Origin: Eubacteriales bacterium | Lineage (GTDB): Bacteria > Bacillota > Clostridia > Christensenellales > Aristaeellaceae | Length of the DNA stretch: 64,000 nt | Reading direction: 5' to 3' | NCBI GenBank assembly: GCA_028693055.1 | Contig: JAQUWD010000012.1 | Location: 19,070-83,069 of the forward strand | Shown: piece by piece, positions 1 through 7,620 of the stretch | How the letters are laid out: each line of letters begins with the position of its first letter | Position numbering within the stretch: position 1 is the first letter of the stretch | Notes under the pieces: generated by a model | What the model was told of the DNA's origin: nothing | Database searches by the model: none | The model's input: the letters and a program-made list of their open reading frames with translations, nothing else | Made by a program: the position numbers and the translations under genes

Positions 1-53
1 CAGTCTCCTTCAGCATAGCGGTAGCCGCTTATAAGCAGCATAACTCAAATTTT

Positions 54-83
54 ATTATAACATGCGCCGCTCGGGGTGCGCAA
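54..83 (-). promoter_or_regulatory. Putative sigma-A promoter reading left out of the window
   Basis: Read on the minus strand, TTGCGC is followed after 18 bases by a perfect TATAAT. It lies downstream of the deacetylase stop codon and points left, so it would drive a gene beyond the window edge. The first 125 bases hold no other recognisable feature. Confidence 0.45.
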
Positions 84-125
84 CCTATTAAAAATGAAAA
101 TATGGAAAGCATTTGGAAAGCATTT

Positions 126-1301
126 TTATGGAAGGATATGCTCCAGCAAGTCGTCACAATGCTCGTCCGGCCCAACGGTGGAGGCGTACAATCCAAACAG
201 CGCGTTATCGTACTCTCCTCCTACCGTCATTTCCCATTTGCGCTGCCGCTGGCTTGCGTGGTATTCTAGCGCCTCCGTTGCTATCGTTATGCTATCCTTA
301 CCTTGAAATGCCGATAGGGGCTTACTCCAATCCATTTGGGTAACGCGCTGTCCCTCCTGAGTCCATAGATGAAGATAGAGCTTTTTAACCTGCCACGCCC
401 CATAGGATGCGGCAGATGCTGGATACGAAGCTGGGTCAGCCGCCGCGTTCATCGCTGATATACTGATATCCGCAGCAGCGCGGTGTGCGCCGTGGCCATA
501 TTCACCATTTATATCATGGGTTACTAGCACTTCTGGCTGATGTCTTCGAAGAACGCTTACAAGCCGTTCCATCAGCGTTTCTCGCCGCCAGCCTTGATAT
601 TGCTTTTTAAGCGTATTGGAATAAAAGTCTGTCATAGATAGGGTATCCGGGTAGGCAGTTACACCGCAATGCCATAATCCATCTAAAAGCTCCAATCGCC
701 GCAGGGGCGTGGAACGTACCAGATAAACTACTTGTACTTTGTTTTTTCGTTCCCCTGCATAGGTGGGTAGTAATCCTCCCATCCAAAGAAGCTCGTCGTC
801 CGGGTGGGCTACCAGCACCATTAAATCCGCCTTTTCTAGGTCTGTCCATTGCTGTACGTTTTCGGGCTTATCGCCCTCCCCGTAAACGGTAATCTCTGCC
901 AGAAAGAGTTGGCCTTTATCAACATTGCTGATTCGGCAACGGTCAACGCCCGTTGGTAAAGGAAACCAATCGCTTAAATGGGTTCCCCCAGAGGCGATAG
1001 TCGTCCATTGATCATACGTCTTCACTTGAATTTCCACTAAGGATGGACGGTCGTACCATTGAATATAAAGCCCGCCGATTGGATTACCTTCACTCACGAT
1101 TTCTAGAGCCTCGCCCCGACGCAGCTTTCCAAAAGTTGAATAATCGTGATCTTTTATTTCGGCACTGCGGCTTGTTTGGCCGTTGCGCCAGAACGTGCAG
1201 TCATTTGTGATTTCTTTTGCCGCTTGAGCAAATGAAGAAGCGGTATAGGACAATATGAGGACGAACGTGAAGATAATGAAGAAGAAACGTACTTTTCTCA
1301 T
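126..1301 (-). CDS. Secreted PIG-L (LmbE-like) family deacetylase
   Basis: This is a 391-residue protein with a hydrophobic signal peptide (residues 5-26, ending SSFAQA). Residues about 30-145 look like a discoidin (F5/8 type C) sugar-binding module. The PIG-L catalytic domain follows, with the diagnostic metal motif AHPDDE at residues 165-170 and a later HGAH metal ligand. Family members are zinc enzymes that remove N-acetyl groups from GlcNAc-containing substrates. With export and a binding module, an extracellular glycan substrate is inferred; the exact substrate is unknown. The ATG is preceded by GAGGAG. It is monocistronic and looks less GC-rich than the next operon, so it may have been acquired separately. 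Confidence 0.85.
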   Translation of the reverse strand: MRKVRFFFIIFTFVLILSYTASSFAQAAKEITNDCTFWRNGQTSRSAEIKDHDYSTFGKLRRGEALEIVSEGNPIGGLYIQWYDRPSLVEIQVKTYDQWTTIASGGTHLSDWFPLPTGVDRCRISNVDKGQLFLAEITVYGEGDKPENVQQWTDLEKADLMVLVAHPDDELLWMGGLLPTYAGERKNKVQVVYLVRSTPLRRLELLDGLWHCGVTAYPDTLSMTDFYSNTLKKQYQGWRRETLMERLVSVLRRHQPEVLVTHDINGEYGHGAHRAAADISISAMNAAADPASYPASAASYGAWQVKKLYLHLWTQEGQRVTQMDWSKPLSAFQGKDSITIATEALEYHASQRQRKWEMTVGGEYDNALFGLYASTVGPDEHCDDLLEHILP

Positions 1302-1380
1302 GGGGATGCTCCTCTACCCTTTTTATGTTGGCTGTAAAAGGCTCACAGTAACCTTGCCCGTTTGCTGATAAATACCGCTA

Positions 1381-1414
1381 ATGAAAAGGGAAGGTGAATC
1401 AAGCACCCTCCCTT
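1381..1414 (-). terminator. Rho-independent terminator of the Mrp operon
   Basis: An 11-bp stem (1386-1396 with 1404-1414) is fully paired on the minus strand with one G-U, has a 7-base loop, and is followed by a short TTTT. It sits about 130 bases after the C_GCAxxG gene. The rest of 1302-1541 shows no convincing gene. Confidence 0.5.
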
Positions 1415-1541
1415 GCGTTATCACTTTTGTTGTCGTTTTGATCAACAGCGAGGAGGCGTTCTGCGAGACGCCCTCTAGCTTCGGGTTTTCATGTTCCTTG
1501 CGTTGAACCATGATCGAGAATCATTTCGTTGCGGCCCACCA

Positions 1542-2021
1542 TTACAAGCCTGCGTTGATTTCCTCGCTTAGCAGACGGGCGCTGGCTTCCACATAACGCG
1601 CGCAAGGCCTGACGCGATAGTACTCCGGCGTGCGCGCCTCAGGCTCCGCCTTGGCGGCGATCCCCGCGGCGCTCAATAGCTCCCGGCAGTTAGAGGTATG
1701 GTATTGGTCGGTAAAACGGGCGTGCAGCCCCTGCACCCGAGCGTAAAGCTGCTGCTTGCCCACCTTGTCCTCCGGGTCGTCATAGCCTTGCAAAGCGCCC
1801 AGCACCATAAACATGGCGCTGACCGTCCCGCAGGTAAAGCGCAGCCCGCCCATGCCGCCGCCCATGCCGCTGGCGATGCGCAAGGCTTGCTCTTGGGACA
1901 GTCCCATTTCCTCGGCAAACGCCGCAAAAACAGCCTGAGCGCAATTATAGCCTTCTAGAAACAAATCCCGGGCTTTTGCCGCTTTTGCTTCTCCGTCGAT
2001 GGGCTCCCTCAGCTCACTCAT
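1542..2021 (-). CDS. C_GCAxxG_C_C family putative redox protein
   Basis: A 159-residue protein with the family signature: GYNCAQAVFAAF near the N-terminus, a Gly/Met-rich segment (ASGMGGGMGG), then a conserved CGTVSA, and further Cys residues at NCREL and PCARYV. The family is named after this cysteine pattern and is thought to bind a redox cofactor or metal, but no reaction is established. Its ATG overlaps the end of the Mrp gene by 8 bases, so the two are translationally coupled. Coupling to an Fe-S scaffold ATPase supports, but does not prove, a role in metal-cluster or electron handling. Confidence 0.85.
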   Translation of the reverse strand: MSELREPIDGEAKAAKARDLFLEGYNCAQAVFAAFAEEMGLSQEQALRIASGMGGGMGGLRFTCGTVSAMFMVLGALQGYDDPEDKVGKQQLYARVQGLHARFTDQYHTSNCRELLSAAGIAAKAEPEARTPEYYRVRPCARYVEASARLLSEEINAGL

Positions 2022-2856
2022 GGGTTTTGGGCTGCAAATCGGCGATGGCTTCTGCTAGCTGATCCAGCCATGTGCCGTTAAACAGCTCGATCATGCCCTT
2101 GTCAATACCGCCTGCCAGCTTGGGATCAATGGGCAACGCGGCTGTCAGCGGGATCTCATACTTTTGGGCGATTTCATTCCGGCGGCTCTGTCCGAACAGC
2201 TCCACCTTCTTGTGGCAATCCGGGCATTCCACATAGCTCATGTTTTCCACAAGCCCTAAAACGGGAACATTCATCATTTCCGTCATTTTCAGCGCTTTTT
2301 CAACGATCATGCCTACCAGCTCCTGCGGCGTGCTCACCAGCACCACGCCGTCCACGGGGATGGACTGGAATACGGTAAGCATGACGTCGCCGGTTCCCGG
2401 CGGCATATCGATATACAGCACGTCCTTATCGCCCCAGATAACGTCGGTCCAGAACTGACCTACTGCCCCCGCGATCACCGGCCCGCGCCAGACCACCGGG
2501 TCGTTGTCATTTTCCAAAAGTAGGTTCAAGCTCATCACGTCAATACCGGTTTTGGTGCGCACGGGAAAAATGCCTGTATCCGTTCCGGCTGCTTTTTCCT
2601 TAAGGCCAAAGGCACGGGGAATGGAGGGGCCTGTGATATCTGCGTCCAGAATGCCCGTTTTCAGCCCCATGCGCTGGGATAATACAGCCAGCAGCGCAGT
2701 TACCATGCTCTTGCCTACGCCGCCCTTGCCGCTGCATACGCCGATCACTTTTTTGATGTGGCTAAGCTCGTGGGGCTTTTGCAGCAAGCTTTCCGGCTCG
2801 GTGCGTTCGCCGCAGCTCTGCCCGCAGGTAGAGCAGTCATGTGTACATTCGCTCAT
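2014..2856 (-). CDS. Mrp/Nbp35 family ATP-binding Fe-S scaffold protein
   Basis: A 280-residue cytoplasmic P-loop ATPase of the Mrp/ApbC/Nbp35 family. A cysteine-rich N-terminus (Cys 4, 8, 11, 15) is followed by the deviant Walker A GKGGVGKS at 43-50, a DxD-type DADITGPS segment, DMPPGTGD, and a later CPDC pair that in this family bridges an Fe-S cluster at the dimer interface. Relatives carry and transfer Fe-S clusters to apoproteins. The four-Cys N-terminal motif resembles the Nbp35 subgroup rather than plain Mrp. It lies between DUF3842 (27-base gap) and the C_GCAxxG protein (overlap). The ATG has an AAGGAGAAGGA ribosome site. Confidence 0.9.
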   Translation of the reverse strand: MSECTHDCSTCGQSCGERTEPESLLQKPHELSHIKKVIGVCSGKGGVGKSMVTALLAVLSQRMGLKTGILDADITGPSIPRAFGLKEKAAGTDTGIFPVRTKTGIDVMSLNLLLENDNDPVVWRGPVIAGAVGQFWTDVIWGDKDVLYIDMPPGTGDVMLTVFQSIPVDGVVLVSTPQELVGMIVEKALKMTEMMNVPVLGLVENMSYVECPDCHKKVELFGQSRRNEIAQKYEIPLTAALPIDPKLAGGIDKGMIELFNGTWLDQLAEAIADLQPKTHE

Positions 2857-2883
2857 GATCGTTTCCTTCTCCTTTTACTCGGT

Positions 2884-3303
2884 TTACCGCTCAGTTTGTC
2901 CGGCAAGCTCTCCAACCATACGCACGCCCTCACGGATGAGCGCGTCCAGCGATTGAACGCCGACACCGGCGATGCGTAGGCCGCAGCGTTCCAGAGGAAT
3001 GAGGATTTTCTCCGCCTCGCTAAGGCTGACCGCCGCGGCAATGGCGGGGGAAACCTCCCCCATCATGGAGTTCGCATGGAGAATACCGCTTACGCCGATA
3101 ATCACGTCGGCGCTTCGGCATTGGTAGCGAATCGCGTTTTCGCCAGTGGCGGCGTAATCCGCGCCCGCCTTGAGCATGGCGGTTGTAGCCTGCACGTTGG
3201 TTCCCAGACCGATCACCGGTTGATCCGGCATGGACTGCTTCAGCGCCGACACGATGGCCTTGCCTACGCCGCCGCCCTGACCGTCAATCACCAAAATCTT
3301 CAA
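2884..3303 (-). CDS. DUF3842 family protein
   Basis: A small (139-residue) protein matching DUF3842: it opens MKILVIDGQGGGVGK, a Rossmann/P-loop-like strand and glycine turn, and continues with GLGTN, ADVIIG and IPLERC segments typical of the family. The function is unknown. The best start is the TTG at 3303: it has GGGAGG seven bases upstream and restores the usual MKI N-terminus, while the in-frame TTG further upstream lies inside that ribosome site. The start codon overlaps the kinase stop codon (TTGA), so the pair is coupled. Confidence 0.85.
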   Translation of the reverse strand: MKILVIDGQGGGVGKAIVSALKQSMPDQPVIGLGTNVQATTAMLKAGADYAATGENAIRYQCRSADVIIGVSGILHANSMMGEVSPAIAAAVSLSEAEKILIPLERCGLRIAGVGVQSLDALIREGVRMVGELAGQTER

Positions 3304-4403
3304 AGCGTTTCCTCCCAAGACAGACTGGAAAGAACTATGTTTGCTCTTCCTTCCATATCATACGCCCCGAAGTACTTTTTTTCAAGGGGTATCCATTCCT
3401 GCTCGAAGCGTTCCAGCTTCTCCGGGTTTCGGTGAGCCAGACGGCGCAGCTGCTCATCGCCGTCCACCCGCAGGAAAGCGGTTAACGCGTTCATTTGCTC
3501 ATAAGCGGATAGAAAGCGAGGGTGCATGGAATAGCTGCCCTCCACAACGCGCAGCCGTGCCGTCGGGCAGTAAAAGGGGCTCATGCTGCCGTCGGCGCAA
3601 TGAAAGCGTCGATAGGAAAACGACTTTTCTAAGGGCAGGTTGGGCAGTACCTCACGAATAAACCGCTCATAATGCACGTTGCCGCCGGGCTCCTGAAAAC
3701 GGGCGGGAGTGCGCAAATCAAAGGGAAGAAAAAAATCGTCCATGTGTATTACGGGCACGCCGTCATAGAGCCGCGAAAGCAGCTCTCCTAACGTGGTCTT
3801 GCCCGCTCCGCAGTAGCCGTCCAGCACCACGGTGAGGGCACGCCCCGCTTCCGCCTCGCCGCACAGGCGGTTGTCCAGCTCCGCAATCAAGGGCAGGAGC
3901 ACGGCAAAATCGCTAAATACCACCCGATAGGCGGGATGGTAGGCCTCGCGATAGCCTGCGCTATGGCTTACGGCGGGATACCCCTTTGCCCGATACTCCG
4001 CCAGATATTGCTCCAGCGCTTCAGCGGAGAAGGGCGTTTCGCCTGCAACAGCCAGCTTTCTAAGCTGCTCCAGCGACTGCTGAAAGGAGGCTGCGCTGCC
4101 CTTTTGCTCCTGTGCAGTCAGCTTCATCATGGCGGCTAGCCGCTCCGGTCGAAGCGCTCGCACTGCCGGCGCTTCCAGATTGAGTCGGCAAAGCCCGTTC
4201 CCGATAGGCGTAGCCGCTATGGCGTTCTTTCGTACTGGTACGGCTGCGGTTTCCCTCCGCAGCCAGCTGATACAGGCGGATAAATCGGTAAAAAGATGGC
4301 CGCAGCCAAACTCGTTTTGGTAAACGAGCTTGACCGCGTCCGTTGGCTCCATTCGCGGAGCCTCCTTGATTCGCTTTTTCAAAAGCGCTTCATTCATTTT
4401 CAT
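3300..4403 (-). CDS. Uridine kinase-like P-loop kinase with extra N-terminal domain
   Basis: A 367-residue protein. The first ~190 residues form a separate domain, with motifs such as DAVKLVYQNEFGCGH, that I recognise only as recurring in clostridial proteins. The C-terminal ~170 residues are a uridine kinase/phosphoribulokinase-type fold: Walker A GYCGAGKTT near 196-203 and HMDDFFLP as the substrate/metal segment. The true substrate is unknown. The ATG at 4403 is chosen because GGAAGG precedes it; an in-frame extension would overlap the transporter gene. It follows the ECF S component by 38 bases, which suggests it may phosphorylate the imported vitamin or nucleoside. Confidence 0.75.
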   Translation of the reverse strand: MKMNEALLKKRIKEAPRMEPTDAVKLVYQNEFGCGHLFTDLSACISWLRRETAAVPVRKNAIAATPIGNGLCRLNLEAPAVRALRPERLAAMMKLTAQEQKGSAASFQQSLEQLRKLAVAGETPFSAEALEQYLAEYRAKGYPAVSHSAGYREAYHPAYRVVFSDFAVLLPLIAELDNRLCGEAEAGRALTVVLDGYCGAGKTTLGELLSRLYDGVPVIHMDDFFLPFDLRTPARFQEPGGNVHYERFIREVLPNLPLEKSFSYRRFHCADGSMSPFYCPTARLRVVEGSYSMHPRFLSAYEQMNALTAFLRVDGDEQLRRLAHRNPEKLERFEQEWIPLEKKYFGAYDMEGRANIVLSSLSWEETL

Positions 4404-4441
4404 TCGTTTCCTTCCATGGATGCTGCTATTTAGCGCTCTGC

Positions 4442-4999
4442 TCAGGCTTGCGCTTGTACGTCGCCCTTCATGGGAATGATTTTTGCCCTTTCCAGCGCAA
4501 ACACGATGACCGGCACCAATACCAGCTGAAGCACCATGCCCGGCCATGCGTTCACAAAGCCGCCCATCCAGAACGTAGCAATGGCGAAGGTACGGTCGGT
4601 GAACAGGGCGTATAGGGGAATGCTGACCAGCCCCCACACGATTCTTCCTACCAGCATCGCTAGGATCAGCGATACATATACGGTAGTGGGCTTCTTTTCC
4701 AGTTTTTGGTACAAAAGGCCGGAGATCGCGCCATAGGCGGCCATTTCAAAGGCCATCGCCAGCGCCGTAGGCACCATGGGCGGCATGCCGAAGAGCAGGC
4801 TGCGGAAAAGCGGAAGGATAAAGCCCACCGCCAGCCCCCAGCTCCAGCCGCAAACAAAGCCGCAAATCAGCACAGGCAGATGCAGGGGGAGCAGCATGCT
4901 GCCTAATTGGGGAATTTGTCCCGTCAAAAAGGGAAGCACCAGCCCGATAGCTAGTAGAAGCGCGGAAATCACCATTTTTGTCATTTGATTCTTTTTCAT
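4442..4999 (-). CDS. ECF transporter S component (vitamin-type substrate-binding membrane protein)
   Basis: A 185-residue integral membrane protein with about five to six hydrophobic segments and an extremely hydrophobic N-terminus (MVISALLLAIGLVLPF). The LPLHLPVLICGFVCG stretch is characteristic of ECF S components, which bind a vitamin or related micronutrient and work with a shared EcfAA'T energising module. No EcfA or EcfT is in the window, so this is a group II type. The substrate cannot be read from the sequence. It heads the five-gene operon, with a leader of about 100 nt. Confidence 0.85.
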   Translation of the reverse strand: MKKNQMTKMVISALLLAIGLVLPFLTGQIPQLGSMLLPLHLPVLICGFVCGWSWGLAVGFILPLFRSLLFGMPPMVPTALAMAFEMAAYGAISGLLYQKLEKKPTTVYVSLILAMLVGRIVWGLVSIPLYALFTDRTFAIATFWMGGFVNAWPGMVLQLVLVPVIVFALERAKIIPMKGDVQAQA

Positions 5000-5104
5000 C
5001 TATGAAACGTCCTCTCCCTATTATAATCCGAAAAGACCCTTGCGCCTTTCTTCGGAAAGGACAAAAAACGCCTTCGTGACGTTCTGTGCTACAGGGATAG
5101 TTCT

Positions 5105-5133
5105 ATTGTAGCAAAAAAGAAGGAATCTGTAAA
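5105..5133 (-). promoter_or_regulatory. Sigma-A promoter of the ECF-kinase-DUF3842-Mrp operon
   Basis: On the minus strand TTTACA is separated by 17 bases from TACAAT. The start of transcription would give a leader of about 100 nt before the ECF gene. The leader contains a 6-bp hairpin (CCTTTC...GAAAGG near 5044-5059), but I could not match it to a known riboswitch class. Confidence 0.6.
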
Positions 5134-5138
5134 TCGGT

Positions 5139-5167
5139 TTGACAGTAAACCCATGCCGTGATATCCT
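5139..5167 (+). promoter_or_regulatory. Sigma-A promoter of the AraC-type regulator
   Basis: TTGACA, a 17-base spacer, then TATCCT, about 40 bases before the GTG start. It is divergent from the ECF operon promoter, and the two -35 boxes lie within 10 bases of each other. Confidence 0.6.
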
Positions 5168-5209
5168 GTGACCACGTGATGGATCAGAAAAAGAAATGGG
5201 GGAGCGGCA

Positions 5210-7396
5210 GTGCGCAGGCATGGGGAAAAGCTCAAACGAGAGCCCATACGAATCAGATTGTTTCTGTCTTTTTATGCTTTTCTGCTATTGCCGGTGCTGC
5301 TATTGGGCATTGTTGCCATGCGCTGGTCCTTCAGCACGCTAATGAACAACGCCGTATCCGCTTACACTGCCGCCATGAAGAACACGGGGGAGCGTTTGGA
5401 GGAGGCCGTGCAGGGCATGACCAAGGCTGTTACGCTGTTTGCCAAGGATTCCACCATTTCCCGGCTGGCTTATATGCGGGGCGACAGCGTGGATTATTCG
5501 CGCATCAGCCTAACGCAGCTGCAGGAGTATAAAAAGCAGCTTATTCTGCACTGCACCAACAGCGGCTTGTATGACGATATTGTCCTTTGCTTTCCGCAAA
5601 AGGATTGCATTGTATCCACGCTGGGAATCTGGCGGCTGGAATGGCTGTGGGAGGACGAGTTCCATATTCTCAATCAAGACCCGGACATTATCCGGCAAAA
5701 TTTAGACAAAAACCTTTTGATTCCCGGCTTGGAGATTAGCGTGTACGGCTATGCCAAAAGGGGCGCGGCCTTTTTACGGCAGGGCATAACCTCAGCGACG
5801 GGAAAACCGCTGATGTGCGTGCTGTTCTGGGTCAACGAAAGCACCTTGAAGGGATATTTGCGAGATTTGGAGCTGTACCCCAGCGCTATGATCGGCTTAT
5901 TGGACGAGCAGGGCAGGACGATCTGCACCAACGGAGAGCAGCCGCCTCCCACTGATTTTGACGCGCTGCTGGCACAGGAGCAGCGCACGGTAGTGGGCGA
6001 GGACGGCGTGCAGTATGAAAAGCTGGAATGGACTCAGCCTAGCTCTGGCTGGACCTATAAGGTGCTCGTGCCCCAAAGCGCTATTTACGGCAACGCCCAT
6101 GAGGTGACGTTATGGATTGCGGCCATTATGGGCGTCGTAGCCGTGCTGGGCGGGTTCATGTCGTGGGAGCTGGCAGCCCTGAATTATCGACCGCTGGGAC
6201 ATTTGTTTCGCACGTTGGGCGAATATTTCAAGGATGTGTCCTCTCCAACCAAGATGGACGAGGTTGAGAAAAAACTGCTGGATATGCTTAGGGAGCAGGA
6301 CGAGCTGCGCAAAAGCGCCGGCGCGAACCGCGAGCTGCTGCAATATGCGGCGCTAACCCATTTGCTGGAGGGCGGCGAAGCTTATCAGGCGCTGACCCAC
6401 CAGACCTCGCTGGCTATGCTGGGCATTAAGATGCCTTATCGCTTCAACCGTGCGGCGCTGTGCTACGGCGTGCAGGATGAGGAAAAGCTGATCGGCACCA
6501 CACGCGCCGCCTGTTTGGGGACGGCGGTTCGCTGCTATGCCGTCAGGCAAGGCGAAACGGTGACGCTTCTGATGAATTATCAGGCGCGGGAGGGTCATCG
6601 TCCCTTGGTGCAGGCAATCGCTCCGCTGTGCCGGGCTCTATGCCTTTCGTCTATGCAGCCCCATATACAAGGCTATGCCCAAGCCTACGAGGAAGCAAAG
6701 CAGACGCTGGCCCGCAGACGAATCGACGCGCCGGATAATGTTTATTGGTTTGAGGAGCTGCCCGCCGAGAAATCCACATGGTACCCTGAGGACGTTGAGC
6801 ATCAGCTGCTCTGCGAGGTGCGCGCCGGGAACGGGCAAACGGCGCTGAAGGTGCTGGATCAGCTGCTAAAGCGCAATGACGACGCGCTCACCCTTCGCCA
6901 TTTGCTGATCACGCTAGAGGTCAGTCTGCTGAAAACCGACGACGGCAAGGGCGGCTTGGCAGATCAACTGCGGAGTATCGAACGTCCCCGGGAAACGCCG
7001 GATATCGAGGGCGGCGTGACCTATGCCCGGGCGCTGGTAAGCGCGGCTGCGGAGTATCATCAGTGCAATGCAGAGGCTGCCCGTTCCGAGCTGGCCAATA
7101 AGGTGCTTCTCTATATCGACGAGCACATCTGCAGCGAGCAGCTCAGTCTGGCGTCAACGGCGGAGCAGTTTTCACTAAGCTCCGCTTACCTCAGCCGCTA
7201 CTTTAAGGAAACCTTCGGCGTAGGCTATTTGGATTACGTAAACCGCAAGCGCGTGCTGCTGGCCAAGGAAATGCTGGCTGTGGAGCAGTGCAAGGTGCGG
7301 GAAGCCGCCCAACGGGTGGGCGTGGGGAATGACGCGACGCTGCGCCGCCTGTTTAAAAAATACGAGGGCGTGGTGCCCTCCTCCCTGACGGAATAA
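5210..7396 (+). CDS. Membrane-anchored AraC-family regulator with extracellular sensor
   Basis: A 728-residue single-component sensor/regulator. Hydrophobic segments at about 16-36 and 300-325 bracket an extracellular ligand-sensing region (Cache-like by size and layout). After a middle cytoplasmic region, the last ~105 residues are an AraC double helix-turn-helix (SLASTAEQFSLSSAYLSRYF and AQRVGVGNDATLRRLF). Such proteins sense extracellular sugars and activate adjacent importer genes; it sits directly upstream of an SBP-permease-permease operon on the same strand. The start is the GTG at 5210, preceded by GGGGGAG. It differs from the YesM/YesN pair at 18-21 kb by merging sensor and DNA-binding parts in one chain. 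Confidence 0.85.
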   Translation: MRRHGEKLKREPIRIRLFLSFYAFLLLPVLLLGIVAMRWSFSTLMNNAVSAYTAAMKNTGERLEEAVQGMTKAVTLFAKDSTISRLAYMRGDSVDYSRISLTQLQEYKKQLILHCTNSGLYDDIVLCFPQKDCIVSTLGIWRLEWLWEDEFHILNQDPDIIRQNLDKNLLIPGLEISVYGYAKRGAAFLRQGITSATGKPLMCVLFWVNESTLKGYLRDLELYPSAMIGLLDEQGRTICTNGEQPPPTDFDALLAQEQRTVVGEDGVQYEKLEWTQPSSGWTYKVLVPQSAIYGNAHEVTLWIAAIMGVVAVLGGFMSWELAALNYRPLGHLFRTLGEYFKDVSSPTKMDEVEKKLLDMLREQDELRKSAGANRELLQYAALTHLLEGGEAYQALTHQTSLAMLGIKMPYRFNRAALCYGVQDEEKLIGTTRAACLGTAVRCYAVRQGETVTLLMNYQAREGHRPLVQAIAPLCRALCLSSMQPHIQGYAQAYEEAKQTLARRRIDAPDNVYWFEELPAEKSTWYPEDVEHQLLCEVRAGNGQTALKVLDQLLKRNDDALTLRHLLITLEVSLLKTDDGKGGLADQLRSIERPRETPDIEGGVTYARALVSAAAEYHQCNAEAARSELANKVLLYIDEHICSEQLSLASTAEQFSLSSAYLSRYFKETFGVGYLDYVNRKRVLLAKEMLAVEQCKVREAAQRVGVGNDATLRRLFKKYEGVVPSSLTE

Positions 7397-7515
7397 AAAA
7401 ACGAGGGTACGCAATTTTTGACGGGCCGCTCCCTCAATGCGGGTAGCCGCTGGCTTTCCATGGCAAGAGGCGGCAGGCTACGACAAAAAATCAACGATGG
7501 AAAATATTTTACCAC

Positions 7516-7544
7516 TTGTGAACAACGGCGGCCGCGATTACACT
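7516..7544 (+). promoter_or_regulatory. Putative promoter of the first ABC operon
   Basis: TTGTGA, a 17-base spacer, then TACACT, about 75 bases before the solute-binding protein start. The -35 box is weak, as expected for an activator-dependent promoter. The remaining gap (7397-7620) shows nothing else I can name. Confidence 0.4.
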
Positions 7545-7620
7545 TGTTCCCAGAAGGAGCGGGAAAGCGGCGCGCACTTTTCCGCATATTCCAAATAAGT
7601 GAACAAGGAGCAACGAAACA

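Noticed and set aside
1323..1511. Open frame of 62 residues on the minus strand
   Set aside because: No ribosome binding site, and it contains the operon terminator; composition is not protein-like.
4404..4637. N-terminal extension of the uridine kinase-like frame
   Set aside because: The extra 78 residues overlap the ECF gene and have no family similarity; a good ribosome site precedes the ATG at 4403.
5000..5104. Possible riboswitch in the ECF operon leader
   Set aside because: A short hairpin is present but no preQ1, THF, TPP, FMN or cobalamin consensus was recognised.
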